Part shown: piece after piece, positions 43,675-52,627 of the stretch
Layout: every line of letters begins with the position of its first letter
Numbering within the stretch: the stretch's first letter is position 1
Origin: Dyadobacter chenhuakuii
GTDB taxonomy: Bacteria > Bacteroidota > Bacteroidia > Cytophagales > Spirosomataceae
Assembly (NCBI RefSeq): GCF_023821985.2
Contig: NZ_CP098805.1
Location: 2,976,001-3,040,000 of the forward strand
Direction: 5' to 3'
DNA: 64,000 nucleotides
Program-made: the position numbers and the translations under genes
Notes under the pieces: model-generated
The model's input: the letters and a program-made list of their open reading frames with translations, nothing else
Databases searched by the model: none
What the model was told of the DNA's origin: nothing

Positions 43675-46600
43675 TTATTTCAATGTCCGCTTATTTCCTT
43701 TGGAGTCGATGGCGGTTGCTTGCTCGGCGTAGGCGGGTAAGAATAAAGTATGCGAGGATTGCGACAGGAATGATGAACCGTATCCCAGCTCCTCTCTCCT
43801 GGTTTTTCCGCCTTTTAGTTTCAATAGCACCGTCGTTTCATTCGGCATAAGCGTGTGCTTTTTAGTCTCTTTGCGTAGCTGGTGGAAACACAACGAATCT
43901 TTGTTTTGTGAGGTGGCTGCGATCCAGTTATTGCCTGAGGATGCTAATTTCACTAACCCTTTTGCATTGCCCATGGCAGCATAACCGCCTTGCGCCAGGT
44001 TCAATGGCTTGAAATTGCCCTTCCCATCCCCTTTCAGGACCAACCCGTAAAACGCGTCGTACCGCCCTACCGAAACTTCCGACCCGTAATCATTGCCGGT
44101 AAGCAGCACATCCAGGTTTCCGTCCTGATCAAAATCATCGGCGATCATGCCGAAAATCGGTGCGACCTGTGCCTGGACTGGGAGCTCGCGGACTGCGAAT
44201 TTACCATTTCCAAGATTTTCTATATAACTGCTTTTCATCCACGTGGCGCTCACATGCAGGGCGTCTTTAAGCTCTTCGGGTTTTAATATGTCGGGCAGGC
44301 TTACCTGGGCAAACTTGTTGTATTCCTGAAAACGCTGGCGCACCTGAATGATCTGCTTGCCCATATCATCCCTCGTATTATAGGGAAACTCTTTGTAAGT
44401 CTTGTCGTCTGCGCGATAGTAAACGGTTGGTATGGCATCAAAATAGCCGTCATTGTTGAAATCTTTCGCATACATGCTCACCGGTTGTTTCTCGGAAGCA
44501 CGCGCCAGTGAATTGGTCCCTAAATTCCCGGCGATGTAATCCATATCACCGTCGTTATCAAAATCTCCTGCCGTAAGGCTTCCCCACCAGCCTTTCTTGT
44601 CTTCCAGTCCGGATGCGGCTTTTGCAAATTTGCCTTTGTTATTTTTAAAGAAAGTTACCGGCATCCATTCTCCCGCAACGACCAGGTCCACCCAGCCATC
44701 ATTGTCATAATCAGTCCATAATGCGTCGCATACCAAACCAATGTTGACAAGATCCGGAATGACAGCCTTGGTTGCATCCGAAAATTTCACGGTGCTGCTT
44801 TGTGAATCATTGCGCAGAATGTGACTTGAAACGGGCTTTGGATATGCCCCAGACTCCACGCGGCCGCCGATAAAAAGGTCCAGGTCGCCATCTTTGTCAT
44901 AATCGACTGCCTTTATGCAAGAACCATTCACGAGGAACTGCGGCAGAGCGGCTGTATCAAGGCTGAATTTGCCTTTGCCATCATTGGTATAAAGCAGCGT
45001 TTTAAGGCCCGGCGTGCCTGCCCGTATTTCATAGCTTCCGCTAACCACGCACAGGTCGAGATCTTTATCATTATCCGCGTCAAAAAGCAGAACGCCCATG
45101 TCTTCTGTGTCTTTCGTTACACCTTCCAGGCCGGGAAGTAGATCCGTAACCTGGAATTTTCCATTTGTTTGCTGCAACAGGAAGCGGCCCTTGAAGTTCA
45201 TCGGACCGCCAATAAATATATCGTCCAAACCATCCCCATTCACATCACCAGCAGCCAAAGCCGGGCCGAATTGTGACATTTTGTGCGGAAGCAGTTTTTG
45301 TATATTAAAATCAATAACATCGGTTTCCTGGTGCCTGTATGGAAGGTTTATCTTGGATGTAATGTCTGTAAAAAGCGAGGTTTCAGAGTTTTCGTTCTGA
45401 TGTGATTCGATGATATTCTTCGCATCGGCTTCACTGAATGTAAGCACCTGATTCGCTTTTACATCCTTCATGATCTGTGACTTACCACCTGGCCAGGTCA
45501 CTTTTACGTGGTCTACCTTTCTGGTTGTACCAAGGCCAAAATGTACATATGGCTCAATTGTTGACAAGTAACCGCGGTAAGGTGAATTCTCAGAAATCTG
45601 GCGCACCGTATCTGCATACATAATCTCTGCAATCGCGCCGATTCCTGCTTTGTTATAACGCGCTCCTTTGAATGCAATCCGTAAGTAATTGCTCTCTTCG
45701 GGCTTAGTCTGAATGCTGTTGTTCCGGTAAACAAATGCGGAATCATTGATGTTGTTTACCACGAAATCTAGGTCACCGTCATTATCAAGATCGGCATAGG
45801 CGGCACCATTGGAGAAGCTTTCTGTTTCGAGGCCCCATTGCTCTGAGACATCCTGGAAACCGAGGTTTCCTTTATTTTTAAATGCAAAATTGGCAATCTT
45901 GATAGTCGGAATGTAATCCAGCATCATCATAGGCTCCATCACGCTCGACACTTCGTTCCGGTAAGCGATGAAGTCGAGGTCGGTAATGTCTTTGGGAAAA
46001 CCATTGGTAATGATCATGTCCCGCATGCCGTCGTTATCGAAGTCCGTAACCATGGGCGTCCAGCTCCAATCCGTTTCAGCCACGCCGCTCAGCAAACCTA
46101 TTTCGCTGAAAACGGGACTTTTGCTTTTGCCATCCACCGATCCCAAATTAAGCTGCAATGTGTTTCTTGCCACCTGGTACTGGTAACCAAAAAGCTCATT
46201 GTTCTGGTAAGTGACATAGCTGTTCGCGGGCGTCATCATTTTCTTCCTGCGGTTGGTGGCTGGCATCATGTCCACGGCGACCAGATCTACCAAACCGTCA
46301 TTGTTAATGTCAGCCACATCATTGCCCATCGCTGAATGAGAAGTGTGCTTGAATGAGGATGCTGCTTTGTCTGTGAATGTTCCGTTACCATTATTAATGT
46401 AAAGCAGGTCATTGGTCAGATAGTCGTTCGTAACATAGATATCCTTGTAACCATCCTGATTTATATCCGTCACATTCACACCCAAACCGTAACCTTCTAT
46501 GAGGATCCCCGCCTCTTTTGACACATTGGTAAATACGGGATGTTTTAATTTTTCGTCCCAATCATTGCGATATAACCGGTCAGTTCTTTTTGATGACCCG

Positions 46601-47244
46601 TCGACGATCTTTTTGTGATATTTGTTGGGAAAAGTGTTGTCGTCCATCTCGTTAACGAGCAGAAAGAGATCCAGATCGCCATCATTGTCGTAGTCCAGAA
46701 AAGCAGCGTTGGTGGTGTGTGTAGTGTCGGCAACTCCATATTCCCTGCCCATCTCTTTGAAAACCGGCGTGCCATCCTTATCCAGCCCCTGGTTTACATA
46801 AAGCAAATTTTCGCGCTCCTTTGCGACCTTCCTTACTGACGCACAAACATAAATATCCAGCAGGTTGTCTGCATTGATATCGATCAATGCCACGCCTGTG
46901 GACCATTTGTTCTTAGCTTCCACTCCCGCCTTCCGGGTGACGTCCTCAAACTTGAAATCACCTTTGTTCAGATACAATTTGTTTTCAACCGAGTTTCCGG
47001 TAAAATACACATCCGGGAGGCTGTCATTGTTAAAGTCGCCCAAAGCTACGCCCCCGCCATTGTACACATATTCGAACGAAAGAATGTTCATCGTATCGTT
47101 TTCCGCAATCCGATTGGAAAACTGAATGCCCGTTTCATCGCTGTCAAGCAGGGTAAATGTTTTCTGTTTCTTATTGCATGATGCAAGCAGTGCAGCAACT
47201 ACAAGTAGAATTAAGAAATGTTTTGGGGGTAAAATGGACTTCAT
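43675..47244 (-). CDS. Large FG-GAP/VCBS repeat lipoprotein with ASPIC/UnbV segment (CRTAC1-like), cassette 3
   Basis: 1189 residues. Lipobox ALLASC (Cys23), then the block common to all three large VCBS proteins (TGIQFSN, YVYNGGGVALGDFNND, VYFTGNSVENKLYLNKGD). Asp-rich FG-GAP loops occur throughout (DINADNLLDIYV, DINQDGYKDIYV, DLDNDGDLDFVV, DVNGDGLDDIFIG, DFDQDGNLDVLL). ASPIC/UnbV core WPGG near residue 583. It is 85 residues longer than its paralogues: the extra C-terminus (LKGGKTRREELGYGSSFLSQ and following) looks like a second ASPIC/UnbV-type unit. Lies 92 bp after susD across a hairpin. Surface-exposed role with SusCD inferred. Confidence 0.88.
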   Translation of the reverse strand: MKSILPPKHFLILLVVAALLASCNKKQKTFTLLDSDETGIQFSNRIAENDTMNILSFEYVYNGGGVALGDFNNDSLPDVYFTGNSVENKLYLNKGDFKFEDVTRKAGVEAKNKWSTGVALIDINADNLLDIYVCASVRKVAKERENLLYVNQGLDKDGTPVFKEMGREYGVADTTHTTNAAFLDYDNDGDLDLFLLVNEMDDNTFPNKYHKKIVDGSSKRTDRLYRNDWDEKLKHPVFTNVSKEAGILIEGYGLGVNVTDINQDGYKDIYVTNDYLTNDLLYINNGNGTFTDKAASSFKHTSHSAMGNDVADINNDGLVDLVAVDMMPATNRRKKMMTPANSYVTYQNNELFGYQYQVARNTLQLNLGSVDGKSKSPVFSEIGLLSGVAETDWSWTPMVTDFDNDGMRDMIITNGFPKDITDLDFIAYRNEVSSVMEPMMMLDYIPTIKIANFAFKNKGNLGFQDVSEQWGLETESFSNGAAYADLDNDGDLDFVVNNINDSAFVYRNNSIQTKPEESNYLRIAFKGARYNKAGIGAIAEIMYADTVRQISENSPYRGYLSTIEPYVHFGLGTTRKVDHVKVTWPGGKSQIMKDVKANQVLTFSEADAKNIIESHQNENSETSLFTDITSKINLPYRHQETDVIDFNIQKLLPHKMSQFGPALAAGDVNGDGLDDIFIGGPMNFKGRFLLQQTNGKFQVTDLLPGLEGVTKDTEDMGVLLFDADNDKDLDLCVVSGSYEIRAGTPGLKTLLYTNDGKGKFSLDTAALPQFLVNGSCIKAVDYDKDGDLDLFIGGRVESGAYPKPVSSHILRNDSQSSTVKFSDATKAVIPDLVNIGLVCDALWTDYDNDGWVDLVVAGEWMPVTFFKNNKGKFAKAASGLEDKKGWWGSLTAGDFDNDGDMDYIAGNLGTNSLARASEKQPVSMYAKDFNNDGYFDAIPTVYYRADDKTYKEFPYNTRDDMGKQIIQVRQRFQEYNKFAQVSLPDILKPEELKDALHVSATWMKSSYIENLGNGKFAVRELPVQAQVAPIFGMIADDFDQDGNLDVLLTGNDYGSEVSVGRYDAFYGLVLKGDGKGNFKPLNLAQGGYAAMGNAKGLVKLASSGNNWIAATSQNKDSLCFHQLRKETKKHTLMPNETTVLLKLKGGKTRREELGYGSSFLSQSSHTLFLPAYAEQATAIDSKGNKRTLK

Positions 47245-47280
47245 CTGAAAAAAACAAAAGTGGGGAACATCTCGAAATTA

Positions 47281-47318
47281 ATAAAAGGAGATGGTAAACA
47301 AATACCACCTCCTTTTAT
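47281..47318 (-). terminator. Hairpin between susD and VCBS gene (cassette 3)
   Basis: Sixteen-base arms (47281-47296 and 47303-47318, one mismatch) with a 6-base loop, 19 bp after the susD stop. On the minus strand the GC part of the stem is followed by TTTTATTAATTT, so of the three cassette hairpins this one looks most like a true terminator. Confidence 0.65.
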
Positions 47319-47336
47319 TAAGCAATTCTTAAAATA

Positions 47337-49091
47337 TTAATAACCTGGATTCTGCACCAGAACGTCTTTACCAAGCAAGTCAATCTGCTCCTGAGGAACT
47401 GGCAGGAATTCATTTTTCTTCGATGTAAATTTCGTTCCGCCCAGTGCGCCGCTCAACTTTTTGCCTTCGTAAGTAAGGTAAGCATTGATTGCTGAATCAG
47501 CGATTTCCCAACGTACAAGGTCGAAGAAGCGGTGGCCTTCGCCGGAAAGTTCAAGTTTTCTTTCGAAACGAACTGCTGTGCGGGCTGCATCTTTGCTTGC
47601 GAAAGGCGCTTTGTAAGTATTGATCACGTAGTTAGCAGCAACTGCGCCATTGGCACGTTTTACAAAACTTTCTGGGTTAGCAGCACGTGTACGGACAAGG
47701 TTCACATATTCTCTCGCTTTTTCCAATGATCCCACTTCGATCTCAGCTTCTGCTGCCATCAAAAGGACGTCGGCATAACGGATAATGTTGACGTTGATCG
47801 CTGTGTAACCTGGTGTCCATGAGCTGTTATCCTGCAAAGAACCGATGTCAGATTTGTAATACGCATATTTTTTAGGCGTATAAGGACCTGCATTTGGCTG
47901 GTTACGGATCCAGTCATTACCCGGGTGATCGATCCAGTCAAGGAAAGGAAGACCGCGACGGCCGATAGAGTGGTCCAGACGTGGGTCAACAGGACCTGCA
48001 TCCGGCGTGAAAGCGTCAGACGATTTCAAACCCATATCTGTTTTCAGCTCTTTGCCTGCCGTGTTGTAAGAACCGTCCAGATAAGGAAGTCCGCTTGCAT
48101 CTGTACGGAAAGAGTTACCCAGCTCAAAGCTTGGCTGGAAGAAAGAACAGCAGTTACCCGGACCGTTAGGACCTGTGTTGTAAGGCCAGTTAAGGTCAAA
48201 TTCCGGGTTTGCATTGTTTACACTTCCTGTGTTGGCAGCAGCCTGGATCGCGAAAACCGACTCAGAATTGTTGTCATTAGCTGCTTTGAATGCGTCCTGG
48301 AATTTTGGTACCAAAGCGTATTTTTTACCATTGGTTGTTTTACCGTTGGCAATGATCAGGTCATAAAGCGCCTTTGCTTCGGTAAACTTCTTCTGATACA
48401 TGTAGATTTTCGCAAGATAAGCCGCAGCCGCCCATTTGTTAGCGCGACCAGCTGCACCTTGTGTTTCCGGCAGGTTTTCATAAGCAAATTTCATATCTGC
48501 TTCGATCAATGGCCAGATCTCTACTGTGTTAGGAACTGATTCAATGCCTGTTCCGTAGTCCTTTGTTTCATCTACAAAAGGAACATTGTTGAATCCTCTT
48601 TTCAGCTCGAAATAGTAGTGGCTTCTCAGGAAGCGGGCTTCACCACCGATTCTTTTCTTATCGGCTTCTGTAACATCCTCCTGTGCAACACCCAGCAGCT
48701 TGATAACCAAGTTTGCACGGGCTACACCTTCGTAGTTTCCTTTCCATTTATCCAAAATTACACCTTGTGTAGTCTGATACTCAAAGCGTTGGATTGGGTT
48801 GATATCACTGAAATCCCCAGGGTCAGTTCCTTTGTTGGCATCACCTCCGCGAATACTGCCCCACACCCAGTTACTGGCGCTGGCCATACGGTTTGCACGT
48901 CCGTTAAGCTGTCCATATACCGATACAAGCACACCCTCAATCCCCTTTTTGGTTGAAAGCTGCCCTTCATCCAGCTGTCCTGTTGCCGGAATTGTCAGGA
49001 AACTTTCTTTACAGGAGTATCCGACCAGCATGATCACTAATAAAAGTGCCAGTCCACCTTTTTTTGAAATATTGTTTTTCATTTTATTCAT
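47337..49091 (-). CDS. SusD/RagB-family nutrient-binding outer-membrane lipoprotein (classical type), cassette 3
   Basis: 584 residues from the ATG at 49091 (the frame extends to a TTG at 49100; a further ATG is at 49082). Lipobox LVGYSC (Cys27), then KESFLTIPATGQLDEGQL, typical of classical RagB/SusD. Family phrases: GVLVSVYGQLNG, GEARFLRSHYYFELKRGF, IIRYADVLLMAAEAEIEVG, YVNLVRTRA and the C-terminal RFERKLELSGEGHRFFDLVRW plus PVPQEQIDL. It pairs with SusC at 49149-52394 and belongs to a different SusD subgroup from the two cassettes at 8-21 kb. Confidence 0.95.
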   Translation of the reverse strand: MNKMKNNISKKGGLALLLVIMLVGYSCKESFLTIPATGQLDEGQLSTKKGIEGVLVSVYGQLNGRANRMASASNWVWGSIRGGDANKGTDPGDFSDINPIQRFEYQTTQGVILDKWKGNYEGVARANLVIKLLGVAQEDVTEADKKRIGGEARFLRSHYYFELKRGFNNVPFVDETKDYGTGIESVPNTVEIWPLIEADMKFAYENLPETQGAAGRANKWAAAAYLAKIYMYQKKFTEAKALYDLIIANGKTTNGKKYALVPKFQDAFKAANDNNSESVFAIQAAANTGSVNNANPEFDLNWPYNTGPNGPGNCCSFFQPSFELGNSFRTDASGLPYLDGSYNTAGKELKTDMGLKSSDAFTPDAGPVDPRLDHSIGRRGLPFLDWIDHPGNDWIRNQPNAGPYTPKKYAYYKSDIGSLQDNSSWTPGYTAINVNIIRYADVLLMAAEAEIEVGSLEKAREYVNLVRTRAANPESFVKRANGAVAANYVINTYKAPFASKDAARTAVRFERKLELSGEGHRFFDLVRWEIADSAINAYLTYEGKKLSGALGGTKFTSKKNEFLPVPQEQIDLLGKDVLVQNPGY

Positions 49092-49148
49092 TTTTATCAA
49101 GATCTGTCTAAACCGATGTTTTGAAATATGGCTTTTGTTTCTTCGATT

Positions 49149-52100
49149 TTAGAAACCTAAATTGATACCCAATGTGTAGCTTCTTGTGATCGGATAGTTA
49201 CCTACGTCGATACCGAAGTTTGTATCAGCATTTCCACCAACACCCGGATCAAGTCCTTTGTATTTCGTCAGCGTGAACAAGTTGTTCGTTGAAGCGAATA
49301 CGCGCAATTTAGACATGCGAAGTTTGCTCAATATGTTGCCTGGCAATGTGTAGCCAAGTGTGATATTCTGCATACGGAAGAATGTTCCGTCCTCAACATA
49401 GAATGAGTTTGACTGCGTGTTTGTACTGAAATTGGAAGTGCTTTCAAAGATCGGCGTATCTGTGTTCGTAGCATTTGGTAACCATGAACCTTTTACGCGG
49501 TCACTAACTGCCGCTCCTGTAAATGATGGGTAGAAATCTGTAAACCATTTAGAAAGGTTGAAGATTTTGTTACCAACAGAAGTATACATGTAAGTTTCAA
49601 CGTCAAATCCTTTGTAAGTCAATTTCAGGTTGATACCGCCTGTGAACTTAGGAACCGGGCTTCCCAGGTAAGTTCTGTCATCCGCATTGATCACACCGTC
49701 ATTGTTGATATCCTCATAACGGAAACGGCCAGGGCCTTTGCCATCCTGAGCTGGTGCGCCGTCAACTTCTGCTTTGTCTTTGAAAAGACCCATCACTTTG
49801 TATCCGTAGAAAGAAGAGATTGCATAACCGATCTGGTTTCTGATTGGCTTGATACCACGGAAATCAGGGTTAACTGTCAGGTAATTGATACCTGGCGCAA
49901 GCGATTCGATCTTGTTTTTAAGAATACCGGCAGTGAAATTCACTTCATAACCAAGGTCGTTAGTTATACGGCCACGGTTAATGATCTGCAAGTCAATTCC
50001 TTTGTTTGACATTTTACCAACGTTAACAGAAGGCGCAGCAGCATCGTAACCAGCTGTTGCAGTGATCGGAACCTGGAACAAAAGGTCCTTGGTATCTTTC
50101 TGCCACAAGTCAATGATCACATCCAGCTTGCCTTTCAGGAATGTTCCGTCGATACCAATGTTTTTAGTGATACTGGTTTCCCATTTCGCGCTTTTGTTAC
50201 CAATCCGCGTTCTGTAATAACCTTCTAATGCGCTTGAATTGGTTCCGTTCAAGTCATAAGATGACTGGCCAAGGCTTGCACCGAATAAGCTGTACTGGTT
50301 GTTTGGATCCACGTTGTTAGAGTTACCCATCAAACCGTAACCTCCTCTAAGTTTAAGCTCTGTAACAAAAGGAACGCTTTTCATGAAGTTTTCCGAAGAA
50401 ATTCTCCATGCTGCCGAAAACGCAGGGAACACACCATAACGGTTGTTTTCTCCGAAACGGGAAGAACCATCGCGACGAACAACCCCTGTCAGGATATACC
50501 GGTCATTGAATGTGTAGTTGGCACGGGCAAACAGTGAGTAGAAGTTAACTCCTTTATAGTAATCACTGAAAACTTGCTTGGAACCAACGTTATTCATGTT
50601 AATGTAGTTGATATCCGTCGAGAATGGATTCAGACCAGATGAATTCTGATTTTTCCCCACGCCTGTGTTCAATGCTTCCTGACCAATGATCACGTCCAGA
50701 TTATGCAATCCGAAAGTTTTCTTGAAGTTGGCCGTGTTTGTCAATGTCCAGCTGAAACGGTGTCCCGAACCTTCATTGTAACCGAATGCAGAGTTGTTTT
50801 CAGAGTTTTCATATTGTAATCTGCTGAAACCTCTGTTGGCATAATTGGAATATTGAGCCCCAACGCTTGAACGCAATGTCAAACCAGGAACTACATCCAG
50901 TTCAATGTAGAAGTTACCAAAACCGTTACCGGCGAAACCTGCATTGTTTTTAAGACCATCCCTGCGTGCAACCGGGTTTTGCGGGTTGTTGAAACCTTTT
51001 GAAGATGTTCCTGCATATCCGCCAAACTCATCGTAAACCGGAATGATCGAAGGCATACGGAATGCAAAAAGAATGTCATTTTCATTCGCTGCAACACCTT
51101 GTCCGCCCGATCCACCATCCTGACCTAATACTTGCAGGTAAGTAAACTGTGCATTCTGACCGATTCTCAGGTTTTTAAGCACATCAAATTCAGTATTAAC
51201 ACGGAAAGCATAACGCTTGAAACCATTGTTAATCATGATCCCTTTCTGATCCTGAACGCTGAAACCAGCATAGAAACGGTTGTTGTCGCCACCACCTGAA
51301 AATCCAAGTGAATGTCTCTGCAAAGGTGCGTTTCTTGTGATCGCATCATACCAGTCTGTTCCTTGCTTGTTAGCTTTAACCACCTGATAGATAGAACCAC
51401 GGTTTGGATCCACATTGTATTTCAACTTTTCAGCTGCGAGATCCACTTCACCAATTACACCTGTTTTTCCGCCTACGTTAATGTAGTCTGGCAAAACCGG
51501 CTTATCGCCTGAGCCATATTGACCGCTGGCAACGTTTGTAAATTTAGGAAGTGAGTCACCCTGGAATGCGTCATTTCTGATCGCCTGCCATGTCCAGTCT
51601 GCCTGCTCCTGTGGCGTAAGCATAGTCTGTCCTTTTCCAGGAGTAGTTACCCCGAAAAGTCCATCATATGTAATGCTCAGTTTCTTAGCTTTCTTAGTTC
51701 CCTTTTTGGTTGTGTAAACGATTACACCGTTCGCTGCACGTGCTCCGTAAATAGAAGCAGCCGCTGCATCTTTCAGTACAGTCGTTGTTTCAATGTCATC
51801 AGGGTTAAGAAAATCGGTTGATCCTGTTGGCACCCCGTCCACAACGTACAATGGCTCGTTACCACCGAAAGCACCAAAACCCCTTACGCGGATCTGGCTG
51901 GTTGTTCCCGGCTGACCGTTTGTAATGACAGTCACACCCGCAACGCGGCCTTGTAATTGCTGTTCAACGTTACCAGATGGGGTTGCTGTTAAATCTTTTG
52001 ACTTAACTGTTGAAACCGCACCTGTTGTTTCTCTTCTGCTATCGATGGTGTAACCCGTTACGATAACCTCCTCTAGTGCCGAAATATCATCGTCCATCTG

Positions 52101-52394
52101 AATGTTGATGACACTTTGATTTCCCACACTCACCTCTTTCGTCTTGTAACCCACAAAGCTGATGACTAATGTGGTGTTGTTACCAACGTTGATAGAAAAG
52201 TCACCATCCGTGTTGGTGTTCGTTCCTGATTGGGTTCCTTTCACGACAACCGTGGCCCCTGGGATGCCTGTTCCGGCGAGGTCGGTGATCTTTCCTGTTA
52301 CCTTACGTTCTTGTGCGAATGCAACAATTGCTGCGAAACTTAGCATGAAGGAGAAGAAGATGCCCCTGCCGGAGATCTTGTAGATTCTTTTCAT
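49149..52394 (-). CDS. SusC/RagA-family TonB-linked outer-membrane transporter, cassette 3
   Basis: 1081 residues: signal peptide (cleavage near AFAQE), carboxypeptidase-regulatory-like domain (VTGKITDLAGTGIPGATV), plug with LQGRVAGVTV, IRVRGFGAF, YVVDGVPTGS and NPDDIETTTVLKDAAAASIY, then the barrel, ending YTLGINLGF. The plug element VLKDA is the common SusC form, whereas cassettes 1 and 2 have VLKG. Gene order susC-susD-VCBS. A TAGATTTG box lies 34 bp upstream. Confidence 0.96.
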   Translation of the reverse strand: MKRIYKISGRGIFFSFMLSFAAIVAFAQERKVTGKITDLAGTGIPGATVVVKGTQSGTNTNTDGDFSINVGNNTTLVISFVGYKTKEVSVGNQSVINIQMDDDISALEEVIVTGYTIDSRRETTGAVSTVKSKDLTATPSGNVEQQLQGRVAGVTVITNGQPGTTSQIRVRGFGAFGGNEPLYVVDGVPTGSTDFLNPDDIETTTVLKDAAAASIYGARAANGVIVYTTKKGTKKAKKLSITYDGLFGVTTPGKGQTMLTPQEQADWTWQAIRNDAFQGDSLPKFTNVASGQYGSGDKPVLPDYINVGGKTGVIGEVDLAAEKLKYNVDPNRGSIYQVVKANKQGTDWYDAITRNAPLQRHSLGFSGGGDNNRFYAGFSVQDQKGIMINNGFKRYAFRVNTEFDVLKNLRIGQNAQFTYLQVLGQDGGSGGQGVAANENDILFAFRMPSIIPVYDEFGGYAGTSSKGFNNPQNPVARRDGLKNNAGFAGNGFGNFYIELDVVPGLTLRSSVGAQYSNYANRGFSRLQYENSENNSAFGYNEGSGHRFSWTLTNTANFKKTFGLHNLDVIIGQEALNTGVGKNQNSSGLNPFSTDINYINMNNVGSKQVFSDYYKGVNFYSLFARANYTFNDRYILTGVVRRDGSSRFGENNRYGVFPAFSAAWRISSENFMKSVPFVTELKLRGGYGLMGNSNNVDPNNQYSLFGASLGQSSYDLNGTNSSALEGYYRTRIGNKSAKWETSITKNIGIDGTFLKGKLDVIIDLWQKDTKDLLFQVPITATAGYDAAAPSVNVGKMSNKGIDLQIINRGRITNDLGYEVNFTAGILKNKIESLAPGINYLTVNPDFRGIKPIRNQIGYAISSFYGYKVMGLFKDKAEVDGAPAQDGKGPGRFRYEDINNDGVINADDRTYLGSPVPKFTGGINLKLTYKGFDVETYMYTSVGNKIFNLSKWFTDFYPSFTGAAVSDRVKGSWLPNATNTDTPIFESTSNFSTNTQSNSFYVEDGTFFRMQNITLGYTLPGNILSKLRMSKLRVFASTNNLFTLTKYKGLDPGVGGNADTNFGIDVGNYPITRSYTLGINLGF

Positions 52395-52427
52395 AATACT
52401 CGGTTAGGTTAATAATTATTAAGCAGT

Positions 52428-52435
52428 CAAATCTA
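52428..52435 (-). promoter_or_regulatory. Possible -7 box of cassette 3 susC
   Basis: The minus strand reads TAGATTTG, a full match to TAnnTTTG. A TTTG lies at 52448-52451, but the 12-base spacing is shorter than the usual 17-20, so the assignment is tentative. Confidence 0.4.
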
Positions 52436-52627
52436 TGATTATTTCCACAAATAATTGGCCGTTTTAGATTAATATTTTCTTGCAGTGAAATAATAGTATT
52501 ATAAAGAGATAAAATAATGTCATAGATAACCGACTTTTGAGTGTTTATTTACGCAAACGCACACAAAATCGTTAAGCCGCATATTGTACAATCTTAGTAT
52601 TTCCACGCTACAACCTACTTTCTCAGA

